The notes: generated from the letters alone by a model not told the origin. Shown: positions 35,350 to 44,542, counted from the stretch's first letter. The stretch is 64,000 nt of DNA from Chryseobacterium daeguense DSM 19388 (GCF_000430825.1 NZ_AUMT01000014.1:1-64000), one strand, 5' to 3'. Program-made: numbers and translations.

Positions 35350-37251
35350 ATGAATTACGTTTCTGTCGAAAATCTTACCAAATCCTACGGCATCAAAGTA
35401 TTGTTCGAAAATGTCTCTTTTCATGTCAATGAAGGTGACAAAATAGCCATTGTAGCCAAAAACGGAAGCGGAAAATCCACCCTTCTGAAGATCCTGATGG
35501 GAAAAGAAATTGCAGACAGCGGAACGGTAATCATCAATAAAGACATTCAGGTAGTTTTGTTTGACCAGGAGATTGATTTTGATTCGAATCTTACCATAGA
35601 CGAGTTTATGATGACTCTGGATTCTGAACCGATCATGGCGCTGAAAAATTATCATAAATCTTTACATTCCACAGATAATGATTTCATTGAAAAAGCATTG
35701 GCAGAAATGGAAGTCCATAAAGCATGGGACCTGGAAAATGAAATGAAACAAATTCTCTCCCAGCTAAAAATCACCGATCTGGATGCCAGAATGGGAACAC
35801 TTTCCGGAGGGCAGATCAAACGTGTTGCACTGGCCAAGCTTTTGACAGAAACAAGAGCAGAACACCGCCACACCTTATTGATTATGGATGAGCCTACCAA
35901 CCACCTTGATGTGGAAATGGTAGAATGGCTGGAAAATTATTTGAGTAAAGCCAAAATCACCCTGCTGCTCGTAACCCACGACCGGTATTTTCTTGACAGT
36001 GTCTGCGATATCATCTGGGAAATGGAGGATAAAAACCTGTATGTACACAATGGTTCTTATGCAACTTACCTTGAGAATAAGATGATCCGGGAGGACAACC
36101 TTAATTCAACTATTGATAAAGCCAACAACCTCTACAGAAAGGAGCTGGAATGGATGCGAAGACAGCCGAAAGCCAGAACCACAAAATCAAAATCGAGGAT
36201 TGATGCATTTTACGAAACGGAAAAAGTAGCTAAAACCGATACCCGAAAACAAGGCCTGGAACTTGATTTCGAAATGAAAAGACTCGGGAATAAAATCCTT
36301 GAGCTTAAAAATATTGACAAAAGCTTTGGAAGCAAAGTACTGCTGAAAGATTTCAGCTACCAGTTTCAGCGCGGTGAAAAAGTAGGAATTGTAGGAAAAA
36401 ACGGCGCCGGAAAATCTACCCTCCTCAATATTATTCAGGGTTTTGAAAAGGCAGACAAAGGTGAAATAGAAACCGGAGAAACCATTCACTTCGGATATTT
36501 TTCGCAGAAAGGCCTTCAATATAAAGAAGATGAAAGAGTCATTGATTTTATTAAAGAAGTAGCGGAATATTATCCTTTAGCCAATGGAAAAAGCCTTTCT
36601 GCATCCCAGTTCTTGAGGTTATTTTTATTTGATGACCAAACGCAGTACTCTCCTATTTCAAAGCTTTCCGGTGGAGAAAAAAGAAGGCTGCATTTGATGT
36701 ATATTTTATATCAAAACCCCAACTTCCTGATTTTCGATGAGCCTACGAATGACCTTGACCTGCCTACATTAACGGTTCTTGAAAACTTTCTGCAGCAGTT
36801 TCAGGGATCATTGATTATTGTTTCTCACGACCGTTATTTTATGGATCGAATTGTTGATCACATTCTGGCTTTTGAAGGGGAAGGTAAAATAAGAGATTTT
36901 GTAGGTAATTTCTCAGAATATCGTGAAGCGAAAAGCAAAGAAGAAGCTTTGGAAAAAACAGTTTCACAAAAACCCGAAGCCGTAAAAGAAGCACCGGCTT
37001 CTCCACAACTTCAACAAAATACAGGTAAAAAGAGAAAACTATCCTTTAAAGAACAAAGAGAGCTTGAAACCATAGAAAAAGAAATGCCGGAATTCGAAGC
37101 AGAACGGGAAAAAATCCTTGCTCAGCTTAATAACGAAGCGGATTATGAGAAAATATCAAAACTATCTGCTGATCTGGAAAATATTTCTGAAAAACTGGAA
37201 AACCATGAGATGAGATGGCTGGAATTGCAGGATATTCTTGGAGAAGGGTAA
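35350..37251 (+). CDS. ABC-F family ATPase (Uup-like)
   Basis: The 633-aa protein has two ATPase domains in one chain and no membrane segments. Domain 1 has Walker A AKNGSGKST (36-44), LSGGQ (151-155) and LLIMDEPTNHLD (176-187). A linker around 240-320 is followed by domain 2 with GKNGAGKST near 349, LSGGEKRR and LIFDEPTNDLD. A charged C-terminal coiled coil (about 560-633) matches the Uup-type tail that binds nucleic acid. ABC-F proteins act on the ribosome; this one is more likely a housekeeping translation factor than a resistance protein, as its linker is not expanded. Confidence 0.94.
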   Translation: MNYVSVENLTKSYGIKVLFENVSFHVNEGDKIAIVAKNGSGKSTLLKILMGKEIADSGTVIINKDIQVVLFDQEIDFDSNLTIDEFMMTLDSEPIMALKNYHKSLHSTDNDFIEKALAEMEVHKAWDLENEMKQILSQLKITDLDARMGTLSGGQIKRVALAKLLTETRAEHRHTLLIMDEPTNHLDVEMVEWLENYLSKAKITLLLVTHDRYFLDSVCDIIWEMEDKNLYVHNGSYATYLENKMIREDNLNSTIDKANNLYRKELEWMRRQPKARTTKSKSRIDAFYETEKVAKTDTRKQGLELDFEMKRLGNKILELKNIDKSFGSKVLLKDFSYQFQRGEKVGIVGKNGAGKSTLLNIIQGFEKADKGEIETGETIHFGYFSQKGLQYKEDERVIDFIKEVAEYYPLANGKSLSASQFLRLFLFDDQTQYSPISKLSGGEKRRLHLMYILYQNPNFLIFDEPTNDLDLPTLTVLENFLQQFQGSLIIVSHDRYFMDRIVDHILAFEGEGKIRDFVGNFSEYREAKSKEEALEKTVSQKPEAVKEAPASPQLQQNTGKKRKLSFKEQRELETIEKEMPEFEAEREKILAQLNNEADYEKISKLSADLENISEKLENHEMRWLELQDILGEG

Positions 37252-37295
37252 TTAGGTTTTTGAGAGTTTGAGGATTTGAGTTTTAATATAAATAG

Positions 37296-37384
37296 CGCTT
37301 CGAGACCCTCAGCGTGACATTGCTAATATTAACTGTCATTTAACAGTCAATTTGTAGCGGTGTCACGCTGAGGCTCTCGAAGCG
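37296..37384. repeat. Inverted-repeat element, GAAGC family copy 1
   Basis: Arms of 24 bp (37296-37319 and 37361-37384, 23 of 24 matching) read TGTCACGCTGAGGCTCTCGA AGCG on the right. It lies between the converging ABC-F and oxidoreductase genes and could act as a two-way terminator. Related copies lie at 46388-46484 and 63905-63982. Confidence 0.8.
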
Positions 37385-37402
37385 TTTTATTTAAATATAA
37401 TT

Positions 37403-38461
37403 TTAACTTAAATAAATCACTTTTTCCTGCCCGGAGCTCTCCATCGCTTCATCAATGATTTTCATATTCTTGATAATCTCGCCCGCAGGTGATGGCAAAG
37501 CATATCCAAACACGATAAATTCATAAATCTGCTGATAATAATTCATATAATTTCCGGGTTCGCTGGAGGTAAGAATTCTTTCGGTTTGTTTGTTTTCGTT
37601 TAAAAAATTCAGGATTCCGTCAGGTTGCTGTAAAGGCTGCGTCCAGTCTTTCCCATATTCCGGAATAACTCCCGCAACCAATTCATTTTCCTGATTATCA
37701 GTTCTTTCCTGTAGAAAACTACCCTTTTCTCCATGCACGATATATGCATAATGCGCTTCTTTACTGAAAACAGAAGATTTTAATCTTACCCTTAATTCAT
37801 TTTCATAAAATAAAATAATTTCAAAATAATCATTGGCAAATTCCTTTCCCTTCATTGAAAAAACATCTGCAAACAGTTTTTCCGGGAAACCGAAAAGCTG
37901 TACGGCCTGATCTACCAAATGTGCTCCAAGGTCATGGAGTGAACCGGAACCTGTTGCATCCGGATTCTCCTTATGGGCTTTACCGCTGGGCTCAGTCCGG
38001 AATCTGTCGAAACGGATTTCAACTTCCTTGATATTTCCGATTTTATTTTCATTAATGACTTTCTGAACCTGAAGATAATCTCTGTCGAACCTTCTGTTTT
38101 GATAAACACTTAAGAATAAACTTTTCTCATCAGCCAGCATTACCAGTTCTTCCGCTTCAGACACATTTACGGTAAAAGGTTTTTCCACGATTACATTTTT
38201 ACCTGCTTCCAAAGCCATTTTTGCATATTCAAAATGAGTCTGAACAGGTGTATTAACTACCACAAGATCAATATCTGCATTTTGCAGCATTTCTTCTACC
38301 GAACGAAAAATTTTTGCATCGGGATATTTTTCTTTTGATTCCTCCCTGCTTCTTTCCACCACCGCTGACATAAAAAATCCCGGATGTTCCTTTAAAAAGG
38401 GAGCATGGAAGATTTTCCCGCTCATCCCAAATGCACAAAGTCCTACTTTTACCAATTGCAT
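37403..38461 (-). CDS. Gfo/Idh/MocA family oxidoreductase
   Basis: The 352-aa protein has the Rossmann start VKVGLCAFGMSGKIFHAPFL and the family motif VIVEKPFTVN (catalytic Lys of EKP near residue 95). A C-terminal alpha/beta domain follows, with GSGSLHDLGAHLVDQAVQLFG. Such enzymes use NAD(P) to oxidise or reduce sugars, inositols or similar cyclic compounds, and the substrate cannot be set from sequence. A full TTG-18-TATATTTG promoter sits just upstream (38476-38504). Confidence 0.92.
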   Translation of the reverse strand: MQLVKVGLCAFGMSGKIFHAPFLKEHPGFFMSAVVERSREESKEKYPDAKIFRSVEEMLQNADIDLVVVNTPVQTHFEYAKMALEAGKNVIVEKPFTVNVSEAEELVMLADEKSLFLSVYQNRRFDRDYLQVQKVINENKIGNIKEVEIRFDRFRTEPSGKAHKENPDATGSGSLHDLGAHLVDQAVQLFGFPEKLFADVFSMKGKEFANDYFEIILFYENELRVRLKSSVFSKEAHYAYIVHGEKGSFLQERTDNQENELVAGVIPEYGKDWTQPLQQPDGILNFLNENKQTERILTSSEPGNYMNYYQQIYEFIVFGYALPSPAGEIIKNMKIIDEAMESSGQEKVIYLS

Positions 38462-38475
38462 ATTATTATTTTTAA

Positions 38476-38504
38476 CAAATATATTTATAAATTTTTTACG
38501 CCAA
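38476..38504 (-). promoter_or_regulatory. Promoter of the Gfo/Idh/MocA gene
   Basis: Minus-strand TTG (38502-38504), an 18-nt spacer and TATATTTG (38476-38483), about 15 nt before the ATG. Confidence 0.7.
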
Positions 38505-38547
38505 TTTCATTATTATTTTTATTTGTAAATACATTACAAATTTATTG

Positions 38548-38603
38548 AATGATAAAAATCATTGTTTTTATTTCGACTAATTCTAAATAAGAGATTACAT
38601 TTG
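38548..38603 (+). promoter_or_regulatory. Promoter and possible metal-regulator site of the siderophore receptor
   Basis: TACATTTG at 38596-38603 is the -7 box. Upstream, AATGATAAAAATCATT (38548-38563) is a perfect 6-4-6 inverted repeat near the -33 region, a plausible Fur-type operator. Binding by Fur is inference. Confidence 0.5.
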
Positions 38604-38637
38604 CGCCTGATTAAATACACTTCAATAAATAATAAAA

Positions 38638-40920
38638 ATGAAAAAGCAGCTAGTTACCTTAGGATTATTATTCACAGCCGTATCCATAGGTGCACAGATG
38701 AGAAATACTGAGACCGATACGGTAAGAGTACAGACCATAGAAGACGTAAACCTCCATAAAACAGGGAATCCGAATAAGGCAAGACCATTATCCACCAAGT
38801 CTAATCTTACGGTAATGGAAAATCCACAGCCGATTGCCATTGTAACCCACGAAATCATTGAACAGCAGCAGGCCAAGCAGTTGAGTGATGTTCTTCAGAA
38901 TGTAAATGGTATTTATATTACCTCATCAAGAGGAAATTCACAGGATAGTTTTGGGGGACGTGGTTTTATTTTAGGAAATGATAATATTTTCAAAAACGGA
39001 TCGAGGATAAACAGCGGTGTTTTTCCGGAGATCAGCGGTCTTGAAAGAGTGGAAGTTTTAAAGGGTGCAAATGCAATGCTGTATGGAAATACTGCTGCCG
39101 GAGGTGTTATCAATATGATTACAAAAAAACCGAAATTTAATTTCGGAGGAAGCGTAGGATTAAATGCAGGAAGCTGGAACTCATACAAACCGACAGTAGA
39201 TATTTACGGTCCGTTATCAAAAAATGTTGCTTTCAGGGTAAACGGTGCTTACGAATATGCGGAAAGCTTCAGAGATGTAGTGCAGTCTGAAAAGTATTAT
39301 TTCAATCCTTCATTTGTATTTAATTTAAGTGAAAAATCACAATTAATTGTAGAGGCAGATTATCTTAAAAATGATTTTACACCGGATTTTGGAATAGGAT
39401 CTATCACCAATAAAGATCAAAGCTACAGACTAAATGATGCAGTATCCAGAAATGTTTTCTTCGGAACAGACTGGCAATATCAAAACGTACAGCAGGCCTC
39501 AACAAACGTTACTTTTAATCATCAGTTTAACGAAAGATGGTCTTTGAACGCTACTGCATCTTATCAAAACTATACTAAAGATTATTTTTCTTCGGAGAGA
39601 ATTCAGTGGATTTATGATACCAAAGATGCTACCGTAGATCCAAACAGGCTTTCCTGGAAGAGACCTTTTGGTAAAACTTATAACGAACAGAATTATACTT
39701 CTGCGCAGGTAAATATCAATGGAGAGTTCAACACTGGCAAAATTAACCATAAGGTTTTAATCGGGGCAGATGCAGATTACAGCCAGGCAGATGCCTATGC
39801 ATATAATGTGAGCGCTCCTAGAAATCTTTTATATCTTGATGACCCTTCCACATGGGGCAGTATTGATATGCCTAATTCTACCCTTAATACTAAAAACAGG
39901 ATCAATACAAGAAGAATAGGTTTGTATGCTCAGGATTTCATAAGCCTTACTAAAGCATGGAAAATAATTGCAGGCTTACGATGGTCTTATATAGAAAATA
40001 TGCCTACGATAACCAGCCGTTTTACAACTAACGAAAAGTTTTTGGTAGACAATTCAGCAACTTCAGACCAGGCCGTTTCGCCTAAAGCAGGTATTGTTTA
40101 TATGCCGAATGATAATCTTTCTGTTTTTGCAACGTATACTAATTCATTTGTATCCAATACAGGATATACTTCAGACCAGTTTGGTTCGGTAAATACTAAT
40201 CTGCCGGTTCAGGATGTTCAAAATCAATTAAATGGACTTTCAAGACAAAGTTTAAAACCAACAACCGTTGATCAATATGAAGTTGGGGTTAAAAAGAATT
40301 TCTGGAACAACGCTTTGGCTGTTAATGTAACGGCTTACCAGATTATGTATAATAATTACTATCAGACTTATTGGTTCGCAGGGCCAAACGGTGCCCCGGT
40401 AAACTCTACAGATACCAACCTTAAAGAATTTGCAGGAAAAATGAGAAGCCGTGGTGTGGAGCTTGATATTACAGGAAATCCTACAGATAATCTGTCAATT
40501 ATAGGAGGTTTTTCTTACAACAATTCTGTGTATATAGATACTCCGGAAAAAGGGTATGTAGAAAATCAGAGATTGGTAAGAACACCTGCAACAACTGCCA
40601 ATGCATCTGTTTTATATAAGTTTACCAACTACGTAAAAGGCTTAAAAATAGGAGCGGGAATTTACTATATCGGCGACAGAATCGCAGGATGGAATGATAC
40701 TAAATCCACCAATGTCAGCAGAAATGATGTAAGCAGAATGTTTGATTTAAAAGATTACACAACTGTTTCATTGTCTGTAGGCTATGAATGGAAAAAATTC
40801 TCAATCCAGGGCAAAGTGGGCAACCTGTTTGATGTTGTTAATTACAATGTTCATGAGAATTACTCTGTGAACCCGATTACTCCAAGAAATTACTATTTCA
40901 CTTTGACCTACAAATTGTAA
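38638..40920 (+). CDS. TonB-dependent siderophore receptor
   Basis: The 760-aa protein has a signal peptide ending SIGAQ, a plug domain (about 60-165: PQPIAIVTHEIIEQQQAKQL, GGRGFILGND, GLERVEVLKGANAMLYG, AGGVINMITKKP) and a barrel to the C-terminal YYFTLTYKL. The plug features and length fit ferric-siderophore receptors of the FhuE/FpvA type. There is no SusC-type N-terminal carboxypeptidase-like domain. It imports ferric siderophore across the outer membrane with TonB energy. A candidate Fur site precedes it and a PepSY-type protein follows, both consistent with iron uptake. Confidence 0.94.
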   Translation: MKKQLVTLGLLFTAVSIGAQMRNTETDTVRVQTIEDVNLHKTGNPNKARPLSTKSNLTVMENPQPIAIVTHEIIEQQQAKQLSDVLQNVNGIYITSSRGNSQDSFGGRGFILGNDNIFKNGSRINSGVFPEISGLERVEVLKGANAMLYGNTAAGGVINMITKKPKFNFGGSVGLNAGSWNSYKPTVDIYGPLSKNVAFRVNGAYEYAESFRDVVQSEKYYFNPSFVFNLSEKSQLIVEADYLKNDFTPDFGIGSITNKDQSYRLNDAVSRNVFFGTDWQYQNVQQASTNVTFNHQFNERWSLNATASYQNYTKDYFSSERIQWIYDTKDATVDPNRLSWKRPFGKTYNEQNYTSAQVNINGEFNTGKINHKVLIGADADYSQADAYAYNVSAPRNLLYLDDPSTWGSIDMPNSTLNTKNRINTRRIGLYAQDFISLTKAWKIIAGLRWSYIENMPTITSRFTTNEKFLVDNSATSDQAVSPKAGIVYMPNDNLSVFATYTNSFVSNTGYTSDQFGSVNTNLPVQDVQNQLNGLSRQSLKPTTVDQYEVGVKKNFWNNALAVNVTAYQIMYNNYYQTYWFAGPNGAPVNSTDTNLKEFAGKMRSRGVELDITGNPTDNLSIIGGFSYNNSVYIDTPEKGYVENQRLVRTPATTANASVLYKFTNYVKGLKIGAGIYYIGDRIAGWNDTKSTNVSRNDVSRMFDLKDYTTVSLSVGYEWKKFSIQGKVGNLFDVVNYNVHENYSVNPITPRNYYFTLTYKL

Positions 40921-40950
40921 CAATTTAATATTATTAATAATTTCTTCATT

Positions 40951-40986
40951 AAAAGTGGGAATTGCAAATTTGCAGTTCCCACTTTT
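40951..40986 (+). terminator. Long hairpin between receptor and PepSY genes
   Basis: AAAAGTGGGAATTGCAAA pairs with TTTGCAGTTCCCACTTTT (18 bp with one G.U). It may terminate or attenuate transcription before the PepSY gene, 26 nt downstream. Confidence 0.7.
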
Positions 40987-41011
40987 CAACCTTAAAAACA
41001 AACAATAAGAT

Positions 41012-41527
41012 ATGGATAAAATCAAAGATACAAGAAGCTTCATGAGGATTACCCACCGATATCTGGGGTACTTTCTTGCAGGAATTATGGCTGTTTATGC
41101 AGTAAGCGGCGTCCTGCTGGTGTACAGGGATACCGATTTCCTGAAAAAGGAAAAAAAATATGAGAAGACCATTGAGAAAAACCTTACCGAAAAGGAACTG
41201 GGAAAAGAATTAAAAATAAAAAACCTGGAAGTGGAAAAAACGGAAGGCAGCATTTTAAAATTCAAACAGGGAACCTACAACTCTGCAACCGGTGAAGCAA
41301 AATACGCAAAAAAAGAGCTTCCTTTTGTTTTAGATAAAATGACAAAGCTTCACAAATCACAATCGAAAGACACACTTTCGCCACTAAATACCTTTTTTGG
41401 CATATCACTTTTCTTTTTTGTCATCTCAAGTTTCTGGATGTTTAACCCAAAAACAAAAGCTTTTAAGCGCGGAATAATTTTTACCATTGCAGGGCTTATA
41501 GTTTCTATTATTTTGTTATTTATTTAA
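41012..41527 (+). CDS. PepSY-type membrane protein, short form
   Basis: The 171-aa protein begins with SFMRITHRYLGYFLAGIMAV, the first helix motif (HRxLG) of PepSY_TM iron-uptake reductases. A periplasmic PepSY-like segment (about 40-110) follows, then two C-terminal helices (about 125-142 and 152-171). It is much shorter than full PepSY_TM reductases (usually 350 aa or more), so it may be an accessory or reduced version. The position after a siderophore receptor suggests a role in ferric-siderophore reduction or periplasmic handling. The intervening hairpin may lower its expression. Confidence 0.8.
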   Translation: MDKIKDTRSFMRITHRYLGYFLAGIMAVYAVSGVLLVYRDTDFLKKEKKYEKTIEKNLTEKELGKELKIKNLEVEKTEGSILKFKQGTYNSATGEAKYAKKELPFVLDKMTKLHKSQSKDTLSPLNTFFGISLFFFVISSFWMFNPKTKAFKRGIIFTIAGLIVSIILLFI

Positions 41528-41689
41528 TTTTATAATATTTTAAAGTTAAAATTCGAAATAAAAGAATATTAATTTTAGTTAAATTAACAATTTTAAGAAA
41601 AATTCACTATGTGTTGACTACTATGGCACATTTCTTGTTTTTATCATGCTTTACAGATGATAAACATTAATTATTAAAAAAAATAAATT

Positions 41690-42280
41690 ATGAAAAAACT
41701 AATTTTAACTGGAATATTAGCGGCAGCAGGTTTGATGACAACTATGAATGCTCAGATTCAACAAGGAAACTGGTTAGTAGGTAGTAGTTTAATATCAAGT
41801 AATTTCGGACTAAACACTGGTGGTGGTTATAATATTGCGATTCAACCTAAAGGAGCATACTTTATTAAAGATAATGTAGCAATTGGTGGGTATGTAGACT
41901 TGGGTATTTTAAAAACTACAAAAGGAAGTGAAACAGAATTTACTTACGGTGTAGGTGGATTGGGACGTTATTATCTTTCTCCGGGAGAAAAAGGTGTTGA
42001 TAACTTATTGAACCACGGCCGTTGGTTCCTTGAAGGTAACGTAGGTATTGGAGGCAGATCAGTAGAGAGCGCAGATTCTACTACCGGTCTTGATTTCGGA
42101 GTAGGTCCTGGTTATTCTTACTTTATTACGCCTAACATCGGTCTTGAAGGTTTGGTAAAATATAGAGGCAGAGCAGGATTTGGAAGCGAAGGTTTGAACT
42201 CAAACATTACTTTCAACCTTGGATTCAGTATCTACATTCCAACATCAAAAGCAAAACAAGTGGTGAATGATGTAAAATAA
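41690..42280 (+). CDS. Small outer-membrane beta-barrel protein
   Basis: The 196-aa protein has a signal peptide ending TMNAQ. An eight-strand barrel-like pattern (GNWLVGSSLISSNFGLNTGG, AYFIKDNVAIGGYVDLGIL, GRWFLEGNVGIGGRS, GLDFGVGPGYSYFITPNIGL) ends in NITFNLGFSIYIPTS plus a short charged tail. The family is the general OMP_b-brl porin/OmpX-like group. No specific ligand can be named. A strong terminator follows. Confidence 0.85.
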   Translation: MKKLILTGILAAAGLMTTMNAQIQQGNWLVGSSLISSNFGLNTGGGYNIAIQPKGAYFIKDNVAIGGYVDLGILKTTKGSETEFTYGVGGLGRYYLSPGEKGVDNLLNHGRWFLEGNVGIGGRSVESADSTTGLDFGVGPGYSYFITPNIGLEGLVKYRGRAGFGSEGLNSNITFNLGFSIYIPTSKAKQVVNDVK

Positions 42281-42316
42281 ATCACTTCACATCTACATAC
42301 ATACACGTATAAAATG

Positions 42317-42346
42317 AAAGCGCCGCAGAAATTCTGCGGCGCTTTT
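42317..42346 (+). terminator. Terminator of the small barrel gene
   Basis: AAAGCGCCGCAGAA/TTCTGCGGCGCTTT hairpin of 14 bp followed by a T; A-rich on the left, so it may also serve the leftward side. Confidence 0.85.
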
Positions 42347-42384
42347 CGTACAAATTAAAACTAAACTATAAAAAATCAAATAAA

Positions 42385-43020
42385 TCATGTATTAGGTTGA
42401 GGCGTATATCTCAGATACGGCTTTACTTCCGTTACTCCTTTCGGAAATATTTTTCGGGCATCTTCTGTAGAAACTGCAGGCGGAACAATCACATCATCGC
42501 CGTTATTCCAGTTGACAGGAGTTGCTATTTTATGGGAATCAACTAATTGGAGAGAATCCAGTACCCGTAGAATTTCATTGAAATTTCTTCCCGTTGAAGC
42601 CGGATACGTAATAATCAGCCTTACTTTTTTATCCGGATCTATTATTAATAACGAACGAACCGTTGCCGTTACCGAAGCGTTGGGATGGATAAAATCATAT
42701 AATTCGGAAATTTTCCTGTCTTTATCCGCTATGATAGGGAATTGTACGGTGGTATTCTGGGTTTCATTAATGTCATTAATCCAGCTGAGATGATCATTAA
42801 CATCATCTACACTTAGGGCAATGACCTTCGTCCCTCTTTTATCAAATTCTGATTTCAGTTTTGATGTATAACCAAGCTCCGTGGTACAAACAGGGGTAAA
42901 ATCCGCCGGATGAGAAAATAAAATACCCCAGGAATCTCCCAGATATTCGTAAAAATCCAGATTACCGGCAGATGTTTCTGCCTGAAAATTGGGTGCTGTA
43001 TCTCCTAGTTTAATTGACAT
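42385..43020 (-). CDS. 1-Cys peroxiredoxin (Prx6 type)
   Basis: The 211-aa protein reduces hydrogen peroxide and organic peroxides. FSHPADFTPVCTTELG holds the peroxidatic Cys45. The extended C-terminal domain (about 150-211, VNWNNGDDVIVPPAVS) is typical of Prx6 enzymes, and no resolving Cys is visible. It is cytoplasmic. The upstream region has a TAAATTTG -7 box enclosed in a perfect 7-7-7 inverted repeat (43038-43058), which points to direct repression or redox control. It diverges from the mscS gene. Confidence 0.94.
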   Translation of the reverse strand: MSIKLGDTAPNFQAETSAGNLDFYEYLGDSWGILFSHPADFTPVCTTELGYTSKLKSEFDKRGTKVIALSVDDVNDHLSWINDINETQNTTVQFPIIADKDRKISELYDFIHPNASVTATVRSLLIIDPDKKVRLIITYPASTGRNFNEILRVLDSLQLVDSHKIATPVNWNNGDDVIVPPAVSTEDARKIFPKGVTEVKPYLRYTPQPNT

Positions 43021-43037
43021 AATATTTCGTTCTTGTT

Positions 43038-43058
43038 AGTCTACAAATTTAGTAGACT
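43038..43058. promoter_or_regulatory. Operator-like palindrome over the peroxiredoxin -7 box
   Basis: AGTCTAC and GTAGACT arms flank a 7-nt centre. The leftward -7 box TAAATTTG occupies 43044-43051, so a bound protein would block RNA polymerase. Confidence 0.65.
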
Positions 43059-43117
43059 TTTTGAAACTGGCAAAATTTTTGATTAGAATTTTCATATTTT
43101 TAATCAAAATAATTTTT

Positions 43118-44005
43118 ATGCAGAATAATGGCTTAAGCTATCTCGATGTCATCTATAAAGTCTTACAAAATTGGTATTTTAAATTTGCAGAAATCACTCC
43201 AAAGCTTATTGTGGGAATATTGGTTTTCTCGTTTTTCCTGATTACCAGCAAATATTTAAGCCAAATTGCCGTAAAATTATTTCATAAACTTTTTCCGAAA
43301 AGCAAAAAAGAAAGCTCTCTTGTTACACTGATCAGTATTTTCAGGTTTTTAATCATGATCATGGGTACATTTATTGCCTTAGAGATCATGGGGTTCAGCG
43401 GTTTTTTATGGAAATTCATAGGAAGTTTGGGAGTAGCAGGGGTTATCGCCGGTGTGGCTTTGAAAGATCTGGTTTCGAGTATATTCTCCGGAATGCTGAT
43501 CGGAATTGATAAAGCCTTTAAAGTGGGAGATTATATCACGATCGGGATAAATTCCGGTACAGTTTCTGAGATTGGTTTTTTAACAACAAAAATTATTACC
43601 GACGACGGTAAAAAAGTGTATATACCCAACCAGGTTGTTTTTAATGCTCCTTTTGCTAATATTACCGCTTCACCTCAACGAAGAATTATTTTAAATTTTG
43701 AAATTCCGGCTGATGAGGATATTACAAAAGCCCAGACAGGGATTATGGAAATCATAAAAGGTCTGGAGAATGTAGACAGGCTGGATACTGCGGAAGTTAT
43801 TTTTACGGATTTAAAGCAGGGAGTATTTACTATTCAGGCAAAATTCTGGCTGAAATTTGGTGCTAATATGGTGAACGTAAAAAGTGATGCAATTCTGAAA
43901 ATCAAGCAGCGCCTTGATGCAGACGGAATTCAGCTGGTGACTCCTACAAGCATCAGTATTACAAATGGTGAAAATAATCTGACAATGGGAAATTCGGATA
44001 AATAA
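43118..44005 (+). CDS. Small-conductance mechanosensitive channel (MscS family)
   Basis: The ATG at 43118 is chosen; the longer frame begins at TTG 43061 next to the peroxiredoxin promoter. The 295-aa protein has three N-terminal helices (about 30-50, 75-98 and 105-125). TM3 carries the pore-lining Gly/Ala pattern (GVAGVIAGVALKDLVSSIFS), followed by the MscS beta domain (GDYITIG, VYIPNQVVFNAPFANIT) and a cytoplasmic C domain. It opens under membrane tension to release osmolytes. The length and motifs are normal. It converges with the zinc-ribbon gene and shares its terminator. Confidence 0.93.
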   Translation: MQNNGLSYLDVIYKVLQNWYFKFAEITPKLIVGILVFSFFLITSKYLSQIAVKLFHKLFPKSKKESSLVTLISIFRFLIMIMGTFIALEIMGFSGFLWKFIGSLGVAGVIAGVALKDLVSSIFSGMLIGIDKAFKVGDYITIGINSGTVSEIGFLTTKIITDDGKKVYIPNQVVFNAPFANITASPQRRIILNFEIPADEDITKAQTGIMEIIKGLENVDRLDTAEVIFTDLKQGVFTIQAKFWLKFGANMVNVKSDAILKIKQRLDADGIQLVTPTSISITNGENNLTMGNSDK

Positions 44006-44039
44006 ATCAAAAAAGCAGTTTCACACTGCTTTTTTGATT
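44005..44039. terminator. Bidirectional terminator between mscS and the zinc-ribbon gene
   Basis: AATCAAAAAAGCAGT/ACTGCTTTTTTGATT hairpin, overlapping the mscS stop codon, with T runs in both directions. Confidence 0.85.
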
Positions 44040-44041
44040 AA

Positions 44042-44542
44042 TTATTTTCGTTTTGCTGATTTATTTTTTAAACTAATGCTGTCTCCTTTTGGAATTTTTG
44101 CCACGGAGTCTTCTTCAATTATTTTAGCCTCACCCATTACATAATCTTTGTTTACCGTATCCATTTCTATATCTGTCATCACAACCCCAGTGGTTACTGT
44201 ACATACATCCTTTTGCTTACTGCAGCCCGTAAGAAACATAACTAAAGAAACTAGTGCAAATGTAATCCTGCTATTTTGAAAACCTGATGGAATGTACTTT
44301 AAAAACTGATCTCTAATTTTATCAGATTTAGAAATTGGTAAATCATTTAGCTGATGGTTATAAAATCTTCCACATACTGCTCCTTCCTTTTTTTCTTTAA
44401 TGATCTGTTGAATTTCTTCAGATTGTTTTTCGGTAAAATCAATGACACATTTACTGCATACTGAGCAAAATCTTCCTTTTTCCCGAGGAGACATCATTTC
44501 CCAGTTTTCTGAGCAGGGATTTGGGATGTGTAGATTTTTCAT
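44042..44542 (-). CDS. Zinc-ribbon protein with internal membrane segment
   Basis: The 166-aa protein starts with a Cys cluster (Cys10, Cys26, Cys29, Cys32 in IPNPCSENW and GRFCSVCSKCVIDFTEK), likely binding zinc or another metal. Cys57 (AVCGRFYN) follows. One hydrophobic segment (about 93-106, ITFALVSLVMFLTGC) ends in a lipobox-like LTGC, but it is far from the N terminus, so it is probably a transmembrane helix rather than a lipidation signal. The C-terminal part is charged and periplasmic. The Cys-rich start recurs, in my recall, on other Bacteroidetes membrane proteins. Function unknown. Confidence 0.7.
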   Translation of the reverse strand: MKNLHIPNPCSENWEMMSPREKGRFCSVCSKCVIDFTEKQSEEIQQIIKEKKEGAVCGRFYNHQLNDLPISKSDKIRDQFLKYIPSGFQNSRITFALVSLVMFLTGCSKQKDVCTVTTGVVMTDIEMDTVNKDYVMGEAKIIEEDSVAKIPKGDSISLKNKSAKRK

